Below are positions 13,179 to 19,698 of a DNA stretch of 20,409 bases, piece by piece. Source of the DNA: a virus; the IMG/VR virus record IMGVR_UViG_3300043420_000087, positions 1-20,409 of that record. One strand, 5' to 3'. How positions within the stretch are numbered: the stretch's first letter is position 1; each line of letters starts with the position of its first letter. Both the position numbers and the translations under genes were made by a program. The notes beneath the pieces were generated by a model. It did not search any database. It was not told the DNA's origin and saw nothing but the letters and a program-made list of their open reading frames with translations.

Positions 13179-14207
13179 TTACCAGCTATTCCAGTCATTT
13201 CCGTCTGAAGTTATTGCTGGAGCAGAGAAGTCTGTACCACTCCATGACCAATCCCCACTATCATTGTACGAACCGCTTGTAGTCACTCCAGAGCCAGTGT
13301 CTTGAATATAATTAGATTGAGCTACTGGTGGTAGGTTAGATAGGTAACTATCAATTGCTGCATTTCCAGCACCTGACAACATTCCTTGTCGAGCAGCATC
13401 CTGCCATAAAGCATTGCTTAATGTAGAAGAAGCTATCGCACGTGGATTATTAACAGACGGTGCAGGTGTTGCTGTTGCATTGTAAGCACCAATGACATTA
13501 GTATTAGCAGTGTAACGTGAAGGGTCAAAAGGCTGACCTATATACTGAGAGAACATGCTATTTACAATAGATGGCTGCCCTGTTACAAGACTACCTCCTC
13601 CACTAATAGGTGTCCAGTTATTATCTTCTGGATTATATTCATATCCTTTAGGTGCTGCTTCACGATCTGCGCCAAAGAACTCTTTAGTTTTGTCCCAGAA
13701 TCCACGATCCATAGAACCAGTAACTACATCACCGTCTTTCCCACCTAAGTAATCAAAGAAACCCTGTGCTTTAGTTGCTTCGTTCTGAGCATTACGAACA
13801 TAGCCTTCAATCTGATTATCAGTAAGAAGTACATTGCCTAAGCCAAACGGAATCAATGCACGAAGCATTGCAGCTTTTTCTGGATTGTCTAGTAGATCAC
13901 GCATACCTTTGTAGCGTTCTTCAGCAGAAACCTGCGGCATTTCCTCAGTAGTATCTCCACCGCCTACACGAACACATGCTCCATTTTGCAGTGTAAATCC
14001 TGCAGGGCATGACTGAGTTACTGTGCCTAATACAGGGTCTGTCTCAGTGATAGGCGCAGGAGGAGTGTCTAGCATACCACCACCACCTAATACACCTGTA
14101 GCACGCTGTGCTGCAAGACGTTGCATGTAATCAGCTAGTGTTTCTGTTGGTTGTCTGTATAGATCACTGCCATATGTGTAACCTGTATACTGCATTGGAT
14201 CAGCCAT
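13179..14207 (-). CDS. Hypothetical virion-like protein (342 residues)
   Basis: The product is Gly/Ser/Thr/Asn-rich and mostly of low complexity. Near residue 65 it has CPAGFTLQNGACV, a small two-cysteine motif seen in secreted or surface proteins. Residues about 95-140 form helices (ERYKGMRDLLDNPEKAAMLR, NQIEGYVRNAQNEATKAQGF), and the C-terminus is Ser/Gly/Trp-rich (GDWSWSG; ends NDWNSW). It overlaps the upstream membrane-protein gene by one base (TAATG) and ends just before the promoter gap. Composition suggests a virion-associated or surface protein, but no family is recognised. Confidence 0.62.
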   Translation of the reverse strand: MADPMQYTGYTYGSDLYRQPTETLADYMQRLAAQRATGVLGGGGMLDTPPAPITETDPVLGTVTQSCPAGFTLQNGACVRVGGGDTTEEMPQVSAEERYKGMRDLLDNPEKAAMLRALIPFGLGNVLLTDNQIEGYVRNAQNEATKAQGFFDYLGGKDGDVVTGSMDRGFWDKTKEFFGADREAAPKGYEYNPEDNNWTPISGGGSLVTGQPSIVNSMFSQYIGQPFDPSRYTANTNVIGAYNATATPAPSVNNPRAIASSTLSNALWQDAARQGMLSGAGNAAIDSYLSNLPPVAQSNYIQDTGSGVTTSGSYNDSGDWSWSGTDFSAPAITSDGNDWNSW

Positions 14208-14602
14208 TATTCTTTACCTTCTTTCTCTTCCTCAAAGATGTCACGGTCAGTCTTCATGACAGTGTTACCTTTATTAATGAGGACATTATCCTTAGTGATA
14301 TCTAGTGTGTATGGATCAGACTCAGCAGACTTAACACGTAACAGGTCAAGCATTTCTTTAGCTACAGAAGTCATAGGATCTTCCTTCTCAGCACCAGACT
14401 GACTCATCATTATATCTAATACAGTCTTACCGATCAATGTAGAGATAGATGATACTACTGCTACAAGTCCAGCATCTACATTAGGAATCATGATCGTGTA
14501 AATTACTGTACCCAATGCAGCCAAGGCTACCATTGAGTTGAGAAAATAAACCACCAGACTATTGCGAAGTTGTGGCTCTTCTAAGTTAACTTTATTATTC
14601 AT
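14207..14602 (-). CDS. Two-span membrane protein, holin-like
   Basis: The 131-residue product has two hydrophobic segments, about residues 14-38 (SLVVYFLNSMVALAALGTVI) and 43-64 (AGLVAVVSSISTLIGKTVLD), then a soluble, highly charged C-terminal half ending in FEEEKEGKE. Two spans with a charged tail fit a holin or another small inner-membrane phage protein. It overlaps the Endonuclease VII-type gene by 8 bases upstream and the next gene by one base. Placement in a run of small membrane proteins supports a lysis-related role (inference); no family is recognised with certainty. Confidence 0.6.
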   Translation of the reverse strand: MNNKVNLEEPQLRNSLVVYFLNSMVALAALGTVIYTIMIPNVDAGLVAVVSSISTLIGKTVLDIMMSQSGAEKEDPMTSVAKEMLDLLRVKSAESDPYTLDITKDNVLINKGNTVMKTDRDIFEEEKEGKE

Positions 14603-15104
14603 AACTTACACCTTCATTAATTAAATATTGGATAGCTTTATACATAACGTCTATATCATCGTTATAGCTACCTAAGGCAGTATTACAGTTACCACATAAC
14701 AAACCCCTAACTTTACCTGAGGAGTGACAGTGATCTACACACAATCCTTTAGCAAACTCATCAGAATGTCGATTACAAATAGCACATTTACCTTCTTGTT
14801 GACTATACATTTCGTTATAATCGTCTAAAGCAATTCCGTATGCTTTCTGTAATGTTTGATTCTTTATATGTTTCTGATACTCTTTAAACTTAGCCCCACC
14901 TTTTCTAAATGGTTTCTGTCTTTCACTGCTAATCCTAGAAGAACATTGTTTACATTTGTTTGCTCTGCCGTACTTACCATTAGGATGCGCTTCAAACAAC
15001 TCTAAAGATTCTTCATCATGAGCTTCCATTCCACAATGATTGCATTTCCTGAAAGGCGCAGAATTACAGCTGTCTTTGAGCTGGTTGTCTGATCCACCTT
15101 TCAT
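14595..15104 (-). CDS. Endonuclease VII-type HNH endonuclease
   Basis: The product has 169 residues. The C-terminal half is the recombination endonuclease VII fold: C107-x2-C110, then D124-H125-C126-H127, then R133-G-L-L-C137-x2-C140-N141, where the cysteines bind zinc and DHxH/N form the beta-beta-alpha metal active site. The N-terminal part adds C21-x2-C24 and C51-x2-C54, a second zinc-binding unit, and a basic helical linker (KPFRKGGAKFKEYQKHIKN). The true endonuclease VII resolves branched DNA in packaging, but many small proteins of this type are free-standing homing nucleases. Here it interrupts a run of small membrane genes, overlapping its neighbours by 4 and 8 bases, which favours a mobile origin. 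Confidence 0.87.
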   Translation of the reverse strand: MKGGSDNQLKDSCNSAPFRKCNHCGMEAHDEESLELFEAHPNGKYGRANKCKQCSSRISSERQKPFRKGGAKFKEYQKHIKNQTLQKAYGIALDDYNEMYSQQEGKCAICNRHSDEFAKGLCVDHCHSSGKVRGLLCGNCNTALGSYNDDIDVMYKAIQYLINEGVSYE

Positions 15105-15337
15105 TTAAACCACCCTTCTTTCTTGTCAATTACTATAGGGCAATCTTTCTGCACTTCTACTACTTTAGTAGTTTCGATTACACTAGGCACGTCAATTAAT
15201 TTAGTTACTTCTATTACTTGTGGAATAACAGGAATAGGTTGATAGTAGAACTGATAGGCTATACCGCCAGCAAAACAAACAAGCAGCATACCCACGTAGA
15301 GCATACCGCCTAAGAACTTCTTCTCTTGATCTTGCAT
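15101..15337 (-). CDS. Single-pass membrane protein in the lysis-like cluster
   Basis: The 78-residue product has one hydrophobic segment (about residues 9-28, GGMLYVGMLLVCFAGGIAYQ) near a short charged N-terminus, then a Pro/Val/Ile-rich extended part with repeated E-V-T-K / E-T-T-K / E-V-Q-K units and a single cysteine. This layout (N-terminal anchor, extended outer part) could fit a spanin-like or signal-anchor protein, but no lipobox or coiled coil is evident. It overlaps the nuclease gene by 4 bases and is one base from the preceding gene. Confidence 0.6.
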   Translation of the reverse strand: MQDQEKKFLGGMLYVGMLLVCFAGGIAYQFYYQPIPVIPQVIEVTKLIDVPSVIETTKVVEVQKDCPIVIDKKEGWFK

Positions 15338-15338
15338 T

Positions 15339-15770
15339 CTATTTTCCTGCTATGCTTGCACCAAAGTAGGCACCAATGATTGCTTGGAAGCTAGGGATTA
15401 TAACAGGCAGTACAACACTACCCTCTAGCTGTACCCATTGCTGTTTAATCTGTGTCGTGTCAATCAACCCAAACAAATAGCTACCACCAGTCTGTATTTC
15501 TTGTAATACATTCACTGGCTGCGCTATAGGGGCTAACGCTAACATGACAATCACTGCTGTAATGGACAAGGCTATAACACGACGGGTAAAGGCAAAGTAA
15601 CTATTAGACGAAGCAACTTCATTAACCTTGTCTATAGCTCCTTGACGTGCAGCAAAGGCTTGGAACATTTCCTTACGCTCTTCAGCCTTGTTCTGCATAC
15701 CCATGCTTAATAGCTTGACGACAGCACCAAAGATGCCACCGCCAACTAGAGGGAGTATTTCAGTAAGCAT
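15339..15770 (-). CDS. Multi-span membrane protein, holin-like
   Basis: The 143-residue product has three hydrophobic regions: about 3-24 (TEILPLVGGGIFGAVVKLLS), 64-88 (RRVIALSITAVIVMLALAPI) and 120-141 (VLPVIIPSFQAIIGAYFGAS). Between the first two is a charged helix (NKAEERKEMFQAFAARQGAI). Three spans and this size fit a class I holin-type membrane protein or a conserved small phage membrane protein of marine podoviruses. It starts with a TAATG one-base overlap with the XhlA-like gene, so the two are probably translated together. Holin function is inferred from topology and neighbours only. Confidence 0.62.
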   Translation of the reverse strand: MLTEILPLVGGGIFGAVVKLLSMGMQNKAEERKEMFQAFAARQGAIDKVNEVASSNSYFAFTRRVIALSITAVIVMLALAPIAQPVNVLQEIQTGGSYLFGLIDTTQIKQQWVQLEGSVVLPVIIPSFQAIIGAYFGASIAGK

Positions 15771-16021
15771 TATTTATCCTGCTTGCCTTCAATTTTGCTT
15801 TCAATGTGATCTAGCTTTTCAAAGATACGAAGCATAATATTATTAAACTCTTCCTTCTTTACGTACTCGCCAGCCACCAGCACTTCAATGCGGCTAACCT
15901 TGTCAGCTAATTCTTTATCAGAATTCTGCAAGTCTTTAACAGCATCCCATACAGACTTCATGACAAAACCAAGAAGAGCACCAAAGCTACCTAAGATCCA
16001 GTTGATGACCGACTGATCCAT
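15770..16021 (-). CDS. XhlA-like membrane-anchored coiled-coil protein
   Basis: The 83-residue product has a hydrophobic N-terminus (residues about 6-25, INWILGSFGALLGFVMKSVW) followed by a long coiled coil with regular heptads (VKDLQNSDKELADKVSRIEV, then LRIFEKLDHIESKIEG). This is the shape of haemolysin XhlA-type proteins that accompany holins in phage lysis modules, although family membership was not tested. GAGGA upstream serves as ribosome site and ATG shares one base with the stop of a 28-codon upstream frame. Confidence 0.66.
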   Translation of the reverse strand: MDQSVINWILGSFGALLGFVMKSVWDAVKDLQNSDKELADKVSRIEVLVAGEYVKKEEFNNIMLRIFEKLDHIESKIEGKQDK

Positions 16022-16107
16022 TATTCATCCTCATAGATGTATTCGATGATGAGAAAGGCGCAGTATATAGCCACGCCCCATGCGGCTAACTCAGCTATAT
16101 TTACCAA
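16021..16107 (-). CDS. 28-residue membrane peptide (previously easy to miss)
   Basis: An open frame on the - strand runs from TTG 16107 to TAA 16023-16021, encoding 28 residues with a central hydrophobic stretch (IAELAAWGVAIYCAFLIIEY) and acidic ends (final EYIYEDE). It would be a one-span peptide. Support: it fills an otherwise empty 79-base gap and its stop shares one base with the next start (TAATG), the same coupling seen at four other junctions of this block. Against it: no clear ribosome site before TTG, which overlaps the stop of the preceding gene; GTG 16074 is a shorter alternative. Confidence 0.45.
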   Translation of the reverse strand: MVNIAELAAWGVAIYCAFLIIEYIYEDE

Positions 16108-16394
16108 GGTAAGCCAGATACTAGAGGTGGGTTAGCTAGTTCATCTAGTTTAGCCTGAACAGCCGCCTCAACCTCTTCCTTGTTTAGCTTCTCGTAAACC
16201 CAAGGCCATACAATCTCAGGAGTTAGATTAGCGAATGGAATGATCTCTTCACCTTCTTCCTGCTGGAACGATACAGTACCATACGAAGATGCTGTGTTAG
16301 TGCCGTCATCACCTGTAACACGCCAGTGAACGATGCAGATATAATCCTCTGGTGATCTCTCAAGATTGGCTATATTCCAGTTAAATGTTGCCAT
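16101..16394 (-). CDS. Conserved small phage protein (97 residues)
   Basis: The product begins ATFNWNIANLERS and continues with strands containing VHWRVTGDDG and SYGTVSF, an acidic loop (EEGEEIIPF), then LTPEIVWPWVYEKLNKEEVE and a C-terminal LVSGLPW. I recognise this pattern (N-terminal F-N-W, V-H-W-R, Y-G, terminal SGLPW) from small proteins beside tail-fibre genes of many marine phages; the function is unknown. It is two bases from the previous gene. Likely virion-associated or a chaperone-type accessory, but this is only suggested by place. Confidence 0.75.
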   Translation of the reverse strand: MATFNWNIANLERSPEDYICIVHWRVTGDDGTNTASSYGTVSFQQEEGEEIIPFANLTPEIVWPWVYEKLNKEEVEAAVQAKLDELANPPLVSGLPW

Positions 16395-16396
16395 GA

Positions 16397-16663
16397 TTAT
16401 TCTCCTAACTCCTGTTCAGCCATCTTAGCTGCGTAAGCGTCTTTAACTTCCTGTGTGAACACCGATGTAGCCAATGCAGCTACCTGTGCAGGCTCATTAG
16501 CCAAGTCAGCATCTGGTGCTAGTACGTAGCGGCTATAACCTTTAGAGCCAATCATTACACCGTCTTCTTCAATCCATGTAGCGTTACGCACCTGAATCAT
16601 TGGGATAGTGTCTGCGTTGACTATCTCGATTTTGTCTGTTGCTGTTTTCTTTAATAGTGTCAT
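16397..16663 (-). CDS. Small phage protein beside the tail fibre (88 residues)
   Basis: The product (MTLLKKTATDKIEIVNADTI then beta strands and a C-terminal acidic helix FTQEVKDAYAAKMAEQELGE) is a small alpha/beta protein. I know similar unnamed proteins next to fibre genes in marine phages, but no function. AAGGAA stands upstream of ATG 16663, and the gene follows the tail fibre after 48 bases that include a small hairpin. It pairs with the next 97-residue gene. Confidence 0.7.
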   Translation of the reverse strand: MTLLKKTATDKIEIVNADTIPMIQVRNATWIEEDGVMIGSKGYSRYVLAPDADLANEPAQVAALATSVFTQEVKDAYAAKMAEQELGE

Positions 16664-16684
16664 TGTGTTTTCCTTGTTTGTCTG

Positions 16685-16704
16685 TCTAATCAGTCCAGAT
16701 TAGA
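16685..16704 (-). other. Small hairpin between tail fibre and the next gene
   Basis: TCTAATC (16685-16691) and GATTAGA (16698-16704) form a perfect 7-bp stem with a 6-base loop in the 48-base gap after the fibre stop. No U-run follows, so a processing or mRNA 3'-end function is more likely than termination. Confidence 0.35.
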
Positions 16705-16711
16705 TAATTAG

Positions 16712-19588
16712 TTAAGCTGCTCGGTAGGCTATTGAAATATGTAAGTTATCGTTTGCTGCAAGTGTTGAGCAATCAACGTAGATTCGAGCAACACTTGCAT
16801 TTTCAAGAGTAATATAAGGTAATGTAGTGTGTACGCCACCATCGCTAAAGTATACTGCACCCCCTGTCCTTCCAGCACCATCAGTTGAGTTAGCGGTAAC
16901 AAAAGGTAGGTTAATCTCTAACACATTACCGACAGGAGAACTAACTGCACTTACCTGAAGTACTCCCGTTACCGTAACTAGCTTCCCGATTTTTGTGTAC
17001 GACAAAGTATCAAACGTACTGCTTAAGGTAACAGTGCCGCTTGTATCTGGTGTTGCAGTAGCTGCGTAATTACCATCTTCATAATCATCCAAGTGATTAG
17101 CCGCACCTGTACCGCCTAAGTAGACACCGCCTGATAGGTAGAGATTTCTAAACCTGCGAGTGCTTCCAGCAACTGTACCTAAGTCAATAGCCGCATCCCT
17201 ATCAGTGCCTGTTGAGGTATTCCACGGTGTTATAGCATCTGCACCGCCACCAAAACTAATGCCTACGTCAGAGGAGCCAATGGTTAAGTTTGTGCTTGAG
17301 TTACCAATACTCCCCACAGCGGAGCCGTCTTTGTAGAAGCCAAAGATTGACCCATCTGAAGTAAGCCTATTTGCAAACATTGGCTGAATAGAAGAAGTAG
17401 CACCAATAACACCGTTTGACTCTATTTGTGCGCCAGCGATTGTGTAGCTAGCACTCGTCTTACCCACCAGCAAGTTACCGCTGGAGTCTATGCGCATGGC
17501 TTCAGTGGCATTAGTACTGAATGCCATATGCTCTGTGCCATGACTGTAGAAAATACGGCCACCGAAGTCTGTAACCCCATCTGTAGGGCTGAAGTCAATC
17601 AGAGAAGCCCCTGTAGAAGTTCCGAAAACCTCTACTGCGCCTGTAGATGCAGACGCACCTAGTGAAACACCAACTTCAGTTGAATAGCTTGTATTGTTTT
17701 GAGTTGCTACAAATAAACCACCTGTAGGACTACTCGTACCAATACCTACGTTACCAGAGGAGTCGAAAGTTGTGGTAGCTGTGCCGTTAGTTCTAAACTC
17801 TATGGATTTTCCAGAAAGCCTCAAATCTTCCCATGAAGATGTGTCTCTATCATACGCTTGAATATAGGCTTTCTCAGTGGACGAGTCGAAAACAAGTTCT
17901 AAGTTTGTACCAGAACTAGGAAAAGCTCCAAAGGCTCTTCCTACGGCAACACCTCCAGCAACACCAAGCTTAGCACTAGGACTGCTAGTACCAATCCCCA
18001 AACGCTCATCAGCAGCCTTCCACACTAGTTTTGGCGTTGTGCCTGTGTCTTCGTAGAAGGAGATGTCTCCATCATTTGATAATCTTAGTCGTTCACCATA
18101 AGTTCCGTTATTACGTGTTGTAAACACAAGATCAGCACTGCTTAGATTACCATCAGCCTGAACTGCATCAATAGCTGCCCCACCTGTAGTAGTCCCGTTC
18201 CATCCAGTAACATCAAAACGAATGCCTACTACTTGACCAGACGTATTTTCTGTATTTTTACGTGACAGAATTAAATCAGCAGAAGGGGTTGTAGAACTAT
18301 AAGTTGAACCGTCCACACGATTAATGCTTGTGTCAGCAGTACCATCAACCGTCAGCCCATCCATTGTAGCTGTGCCAGTTACGTCAATGCCTGTAGAGGT
18401 GGTGGATAGTTTCTCAGAGTTGTCGTAAAACAGTTTAGTGTTAGAGTTAGGCACGGCTACTAGCATATTCTCGCCAGCGCCTGATTGCATACGAATAGCG
18501 TTACCACCAGTTATAAGCAATAAATCACCTGTACCAGCATCTGTAACATAGCTATTACTACCATCATGGTAAATCTGCAAATCACCAGAGCCACCAAATT
18601 GTAGTTTCTTGTTATCATCAAACTGCATCACCCCGCCTTCAATAGAGGCCATTGATGCACCGTTGTTTAAGAATACAAGAGATCCATTAACATCTAGGTT
18701 GTTGGTGTAACCTACGCTGTACAACTCTACGTTAGTGACTCCAGAACCAAAGATAGCTTTGTCACCGTCACCAAACAATACATCGTTACCATTAGTAGAT
18801 AGATCGCCACCTAGTTGTGGGGTAGTGTCGCCTACTAAGTCAGGAGCTAACGCATCCCAAGACGTGCCATTCCAAATGTAAGCCTGAGTGTCAGTAGTAT
18901 TGTAGTACCAATCACCTGTAGTAATAGCATTACCATTACCATCAGTAGTAGGAGCAGAAGCATGACTACCAACATATACACCTTGCATTGCATTGAGTGC
19001 TGCTTCAGCATTATTAGCATACTCAGCTGCTTCAAGAGCAGAGGCTGCTGCGGCATCAGCAGAGTTAGATGCTGCTGTTGCATAAGTACTTACTGTAGAT
19101 GCTGCTTCACTAGCTTCAATAGCTGCTGCGGTAGCACTTGCTGCTGCTTCGTCTGCTTTAGTAATAGCAGTATCACGGTAGCCTTTAGCTACATCACGTG
19201 CTGTTTCAGCAGATACTTGAGCTGCTATTGCAGCCTGAGAAGAACTGTACGCAGTATTACCATAAGTTACTGCTGTATCTTTAGCACTCTCTGCTGCTGT
19301 CTCAGCAGCTTCAGCAGCCGCCTGAGCAGTCTCTGCTGCTGTCTTAGCTGTTACTGCTGCGTCTTTAGACTGGCTTGCTGTAGTTGCAGATGAGGCTGCA
19401 TTGGTAGCTGATGTAGCAGCATTAGTTGCTTGTGTTGTTGCTGTACTTGCTGAGGTTGATGCACTTGACGCAGATGAGCTTGCGCTAGATGCAGAAGAAG
19501 CCGCTTGTGCGGCCAGTGTGGTTACTTCATCGACTGTTGCTTGATCTGTGGTATCAGTAGTACCACCAGCACCGCGGTAGATGGACAT
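16712..19588 (-). CDS. Long tail fibre protein (958 residues)
   Basis: The start ATG 19588 has GGGAG as ribosome site. Residues about 25-200 are an Ala/Ser/Thr-rich helical segment with repeated A-x-x-A patterns, as in trimeric coiled-coil fibre shafts. Around 223-246 lies a beta module (GDWYYNTTDTQAYIWNGTSW), then T-P-Q-L-G-G-D-L near 256, LQIYHDGSNSYV-type repeats, and two copies of G-I-G-T-S-S-P near 529 and 613, all common in long tail fibres. From about 833 a C-terminal beta domain (YEDGNYAATATPDTSGTVTL) probably forms the tip. No intramolecular chaperone (peptidase S74-like) tail is visible. It follows the capsid gene after 110 bases and is probably the host-recognition fibre. Confidence 0.87.
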   Translation of the reverse strand: MSIYRGAGGTTDTTDQATVDEVTTLAAQAASSASSASSSASSASTSASTATTQATNAATSATNAASSATTASQSKDAAVTAKTAAETAQAAAEAAETAAESAKDTAVTYGNTAYSSSQAAIAAQVSAETARDVAKGYRDTAITKADEAAASATAAAIEASEAASTVSTYATAASNSADAAAASALEAAEYANNAEAALNAMQGVYVGSHASAPTTDGNGNAITTGDWYYNTTDTQAYIWNGTSWDALAPDLVGDTTPQLGGDLSTNGNDVLFGDGDKAIFGSGVTNVELYSVGYTNNLDVNGSLVFLNNGASMASIEGGVMQFDDNKKLQFGGSGDLQIYHDGSNSYVTDAGTGDLLLITGGNAIRMQSGAGENMLVAVPNSNTKLFYDNSEKLSTTSTGIDVTGTATMDGLTVDGTADTSINRVDGSTYSSTTPSADLILSRKNTENTSGQVVGIRFDVTGWNGTTTGGAAIDAVQADGNLSSADLVFTTRNNGTYGERLRLSNDGDISFYEDTGTTPKLVWKAADERLGIGTSSPSAKLGVAGGVAVGRAFGAFPSSGTNLELVFDSSTEKAYIQAYDRDTSSWEDLRLSGKSIEFRTNGTATTTFDSSGNVGIGTSSPTGGLFVATQNNTSYSTEVGVSLGASASTGAVEVFGTSTGASLIDFSPTDGVTDFGGRIFYSHGTEHMAFSTNATEAMRIDSSGNLLVGKTSASYTIAGAQIESNGVIGATSSIQPMFANRLTSDGSIFGFYKDGSAVGSIGNSSTNLTIGSSDVGISFGGGADAITPWNTSTGTDRDAAIDLGTVAGSTRRFRNLYLSGGVYLGGTGAANHLDDYEDGNYAATATPDTSGTVTLSSTFDTLSYTKIGKLVTVTGVLQVSAVSSPVGNVLEINLPFVTANSTDGAGRTGGAVYFSDGGVHTTLPYITLENASVARIYVDCSTLAANDNLHISIAYRAA

Positions 19589-19633
19589 ATATTAACTCCC
19601 ATGAGTGTTCTTTGCGATGGACTTTATATAGAA

Positions 19634-19644
19634 GGGCAAAGCCC
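19634..19644 (-). other. Short GC hairpin before the tail fibre
   Basis: GGGC-AAA-GCCC (read GGGC-TTT-GCCC on the - strand) forms a 4-bp stem with a 3-base loop, followed by TTCTATATA on the - strand. It lies between the terminator-like hairpin and the fibre ribosome site. Too short to call on its own; it could add to termination or mRNA folding. Confidence 0.25.
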
Positions 19645-19647
19645 ATT

Positions 19648-19681
19648 GAAAAGAAAGAGGAAAGCAGGGGATTACTCCCCC
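19648..19681 (-). terminator. Terminator-like hairpin after the major capsid gene
   Basis: On the - strand GGGGGA-GTAA-TCCCCT makes a 6-bp stem (five Watson-Crick pairs and one G-U) closed by a GNRA-type tetraloop, followed by GCTTTCCTCTTTCTTTT, a pyrimidine-rich run. It starts 18 bases after the capsid stop and precedes the fibre gene. This resembles the position of the T7 late terminator behind the capsid gene. The U-run is interrupted by C, so partial read-through is likely. Confidence 0.55.
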
Positions 19682-19698
19682 ACTCTCCAGTTAACTAC

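Noticed and set aside
18962-19393. 143-codon open frame on the + strand, extremely rich in cysteine
   Set aside because: It is the antisense of the Ala/Ser/Thr-rich shaft of the tail fibre; GCA/GCT/TCA repeats read backwards give Cys and Ser codons. No ribosome site.
19000-19500. GCTGCT-rich stretch that looks like a microsatellite or CRISPR-like repeat
   Set aside because: Alanine codons of the fibre shaft; no constant repeat-spacer structure.
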